Shown here piece after piece: positions 20,853 to 23,329 of a stretch of DNA of 23,329 bases (its first letter is position 1; every line of letters starts with the position of its first letter). Under the pieces are notes generated by a model. It did not search any database. It saw nothing but the letters and a program-made list of their open reading frames with translations, and was not told where the DNA came from. The position numbers and the translations under genes were made by a program. Origin of the DNA: Bacteroidota bacterium (GTDB taxonomy: Bacteria > Bacteroidota > Ignavibacteria > Ignavibacteriales > Melioribacteraceae); assembly GCA_021812745.1 (NCBI GenBank), contig JAKAMS010000004.1:1-23329 (forward strand), in the 5' to 3' direction.

Positions 20853-23329
20853 TTAAGCGAAAAGAACTCTAATGACTTCCAAGAGTTTCTCTCGTAACAA
20901 CGGTTTAGAAACAAATTCAGTAAAACCGGCAGAGATAAAATTATCGCGAGCTCCTGGTTGTACATATGCTGTTGATGCTATTATTGGTATATCTTTATAA
21001 CCGGGCATTTTACGTATAATTCTTAAAGCATCAAGTCCATTATACTCGCCTTGCAGATTAATATCCATCACAATAAAATCAAACTTTTTAGTTTTTAGCA
21101 ACGGTAATGCGCTCTCAAAACTTGGTGCAAATTCGATGCTTTTTAAATCTTTCAACTGAACCTTAAATAGCATTTGTGAATCAACTTGATCTTCCAGGTA
21201 TAAACAAGAGATTTGAGAAAGATCGAACTGCTTTTTTTCAGTTTCTAATATTTTTTCAACAACATTTTTTTCATTATGTGCTTTTGCTACAACCGACTGG
21301 CTTTGCTGTTTTGTCTCGACTTTTTTAACCGCAACAACATTTTCTACTTCCATCTTTTCTTTATCGCCAATAATAAATTTTAAAGGAAAGACGAGAGCAT
21401 ATTCTTGCGGTTCACCTTCCTTCATAATAACTTCTTTACGAACAGAAAGTAGATCAATTAATTTTTTCGCTAATTTAACAGAGAACCGAGAAAAACCGTA
21501 ATTTCTTCTGCTCATGTTTTCATCTTCAGAAAATATTTCTGTTAGCGCTTTTAATAAGTATGGCGTTATTGCATTACGAGTATCTTTTATACGGACAGCA
21601 CAATAGTTTGTGTCATAAACTCCGGAAGAAAGATAAACAGAATTCTCTTTTGTAATTTGAATTGCAAATTTCACAAACAAGCTTAAGAGTGATAAGAATT
21701 TTGATCTGTCAGTTTCTAACTGTAACGAAGAAGATATTTTCCCGTAAGCCATTTCAACTTTTTTGTCTTCCGCTGTTTTACGGGTATTTTCTTTCAGTTC
21801 GTTTATAATATCAATGAACTTAATCTCTTCCGGTCTAAACTTAATTAGCTTCTGCTCCAATGTAGAATACTCAACAGCATTGTCCATCACCTGAAGTAGA
21901 AGTTTTTGATTTTCATTAATTATATCAATTGCTTCTTTCTGTTCACCGTTTGGGTTAGGAATGCTATCGCCAAGTTCTTGAGTAAAACCAAGAATGACAT
22001 TTATTGGTGTTAGTATTTCATGAAAGACATTCGATAGGAACGGAGGATCTATTTTTTGCGAGGAATCATCCTGCAAATGTTTTACATCTTTAGAAACAAC
22101 AGGTTCATCAACAAGTTTTATTATCAAGCTGAATAAATCAATATCTCCGCTGTAATCTTTGATAGGAACAGCAATTACCATAGCTTTTTGAAAAGTTCCT
22201 GAAGGCTTTTTAAATCTAACTTCAAGATTTACTGTTTTCAGAAGTCCAGAATGAAAAATATTTTTATTAATCTTGGCACGGTCTTCATCCGAAACTAAAG
22301 TTATGAAAGGACGTGTCTCTAAATCTTTTTTAGAATAGCCCAATCGTTTGGTTACCTGATCATTTATTCCTGTAATGAAGCCATCTTTATCCGTAATAAT
22401 TATAGCATCTCCGGTGTATTCGTAAGCTGCCTCGAGTATCTGATTTCTCTTTTTAAGTTCAGTTTGTTCAGAAACATTACGGACAATATTTAAATGACAT
22501 TTTTTGTCATTGAAATCTATTGCTGATCTATTAATTTCTACCAGTACGGAAGATCCATCATTCTTTTTATGGCGCCAAGGACCGCTATAACTTCCTGGGA
22601 TTGACTTACTTTCACCAGACTGTATTATAGTTTGTATATCCTCAGGTGCATAAAGATCAGTCAAATCCATGTTCAAAAATTCGCCTCTCTTATATCCATA
22701 TAATTTCAAAGCTTCATCATTCACTTCCAGGAATTTGAGGTTTTCTATATCGTAAATGAACATAGCTTGATGCGAATATTTAATAATCGCATCGTACATT
22801 TTCACTTTAGCTTCACTTTCTGAATCATGCTCAACATTCTGTATTAAAGAAATTCTAGTTCCAAAGTATTCATTGTTATCATCGAATATTTTTTTCAAAC
22901 GGATTTCAGCATTTAATTGTTTCTTTTCGAGGAATACGTAATTGAAAATCTGCTCGGATGTTAATTTATCTTCTTTCAAATAATCTTCAATAAATGGTAT
23001 AAAACCTTTCTCGAAAACTTTAGTGATCTCTTGCCCTATCAAATCTACTTTTTCGTTAAAACTCATGAGATGCAAGAATTCATTAGTATATGCGGAGATT
23101 TTGAATTCCTTATCAAAGAAAATGACAGCCGAGGGAAACTCTTTTATATAAAAATTAATATTAGATTGGCTCTGTTCGGCAGGCATTCGTTCATACTTTT
23201 GTGAAAAACCGATTATTGCCACTACTTTGTTATCTAAATCGCAAAGTGGAAATTGTACAACAGAAAGATTGCGCACTGTCCCAGTTGTTATTGGAGCAGA
23301 ATTACTATCTATAATAACCGAGTTTGTTG
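20853..23329 (-). CDS. Multi-PAS hybrid histidine kinase/response regulator, 5' end outside window
   Basis: The frame stays open to the right edge, so the N-terminus is missing; the GTG at 23276 is internal, because upstream codons extend a PAS-like domain ending VVAIIGFSQ. Counting from that GTG, three further PAS-type regions follow (about 30-150, 165-275, 280-395). A HisKA domain has His419 in FHEILTPIN. A degenerate HATPase region covers about 480-640, and a receiver domain about 690-807 has the acidic pair in YLEDQ, Asp738 in VMDINL, a Thr in STAY and Lys in SKPL. The ATPase region lacks the N-box Asn (Phe537) and the G1 glycines (KDTRNAI at 564-570), so autokinase activity is doubtful. 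No membrane segment is visible, suggesting a cytoplasmic sensor. Confidence 0.88.
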   Translation of the reverse strand, partial: TNSVIIDSNSAPITTGTVRNLSVVQFPLCDLDNKVVAIIGFSQKYERMPAEQSQSNINFYIKEFPSAVIFFDKEFKISAYTNEFLHLMSFNEKVDLIGQEITKVFEKGFIPFIEDYLKEDKLTSEQIFNYVFLEKKQLNAEIRLKKIFDDNNEYFGTRISLIQNVEHDSESEAKVKMYDAIIKYSHQAMFIYDIENLKFLEVNDEALKLYGYKRGEFLNMDLTDLYAPEDIQTIIQSGESKSIPGSYSGPWRHKKNDGSSVLVEINRSAIDFNDKKCHLNIVRNVSEQTELKKRNQILEAAYEYTGDAIIITDKDGFITGINDQVTKRLGYSKKDLETRPFITLVSDEDRAKINKNIFHSGLLKTVNLEVRFKKPSGTFQKAMVIAVPIKDYSGDIDLFSLIIKLVDEPVVSKDVKHLQDDSSQKIDPPFLSNVFHEILTPINVILGFTQELGDSIPNPNGEQKEAIDIINENQKLLLQVMDNAVEYSTLEQKLIKFRPEEIKFIDIINELKENTRKTAEDKKVEMAYGKISSSLQLETDRSKFLSLLSLFVKFAIQITKENSVYLSSGVYDTNYCAVRIKDTRNAITPYLLKALTEIFSEDENMSRRNYGFSRFSVKLAKKLIDLLSVRKEVIMKEGEPQEYALVFPLKFIIGDKEKMEVENVVAVKKVETKQQSQSVVAKAHNEKNVVEKILETEKKQFDLSQISCLYLEDQVDSQMLFKVQLKDLKSIEFAPSFESALPLLKTKKFDFIVMDINLQGEYNGLDALRIIRKMPGYKDIPIIASTAYVQPGARDNFISAGFTEFVSKPLLREKLLEVIRVLFA

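Noticed and set aside
1..23329. Mobile element, prophage, CRISPR or defence island
   Set aside because: No transposase, integrase, phage or Cas genes, no terminal inverted repeats and no spaced direct repeats were seen; gene content is housekeeping and base composition looks even.

Overview
The window is an AT-rich bacterial chromosomal segment with dense, mostly co-oriented housekeeping genes. Almost all genes lie on the minus strand; only DNA polymerase I and one MFS transporter lie on the plus strand. Several features point to the Bacteroidota/Chlorobiota/Ignavibacteriota group: an ssb gene followed by a GldE-like CBS membrane protein, a FadL/OmpP1-type porin (so a diderm cell), candidate promoters of the TTTG-N19-TAnnTTT form, and frequent TTG/GTG starts. 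This placement is inference; no rRNA or other definitive marker is present. I see no mobile element, CRISPR array, tRNA or rRNA.

Layout. (1) 1-1934, minus: ssb, then a CNNM/CBS/CorC-HlyC membrane protein, then the N-terminus of a small single-span membrane protein cut by the window edge. (2) 2104-3916, minus: a FadL-family outer-membrane protein with its own candidate promoter, a hairpin, then a SPOR-domain lipoprotein. (3) 3988-11106, minus: a long run of tightly packed genes in the order secreted endonuclease/exonuclease/phosphatase-fold protein, SDR oxidoreductase, YqeY, CvpA-like protein, MutS2, biotin carboxylase, biotin carboxyl carrier protein. Most junctions overlap by 4-8 nt or are separated by only a few bases. 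(4) 11191-14031, plus: polA, divergent from the endonuclease gene and ending in a two-tier hairpin terminator it shares with the convergent gene. (5) 14174-19252, minus: type 2 isopentenyl-diphosphate isomerase, a trans-polyprenyl diphosphate synthase, HPr, PTS enzyme I and a bifunctional phosphoglucose/phosphomannose isomerase, packed as one apparent operon. (6) 19483-20781, plus: a sugar-type MFS transporter. (7) 20853 to the window end, minus: a multi-PAS hybrid histidine kinase with a receiver domain; its 5' end lies outside the window.

How the genes fit together: the fni-to-pgi/pmi cluster joins isoprenoid precursor supply to the soluble phosphotransfer proteins HPr and EI and to hexose-phosphate interconversion. 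No sugar-specific EII component is in the window, so the phosphorelay may be regulatory. The biotin carboxylase/BCCP pair lacks a carboxyltransferase here and together resembles a split propionyl-CoA-carboxylase-type alpha subunit. The most unusual protein is the hybrid kinase: its phospho-acceptor His and all receiver residues are present, but the ATP-binding domain has lost the N-box Asn and the glycines of the G boxes, so it is probably a pseudokinase scaffold or a kinase that needs a partner.

No clearly new multigene system is visible. The best leads are the degenerate hybrid kinase, the mixed isoprenoid/PTS operon, and the use of TTGA start/stop overlaps for translational coupling. No gene-free stretch exceeds 300 bases; the largest gap (19253-19482) is a divergent promoter region.
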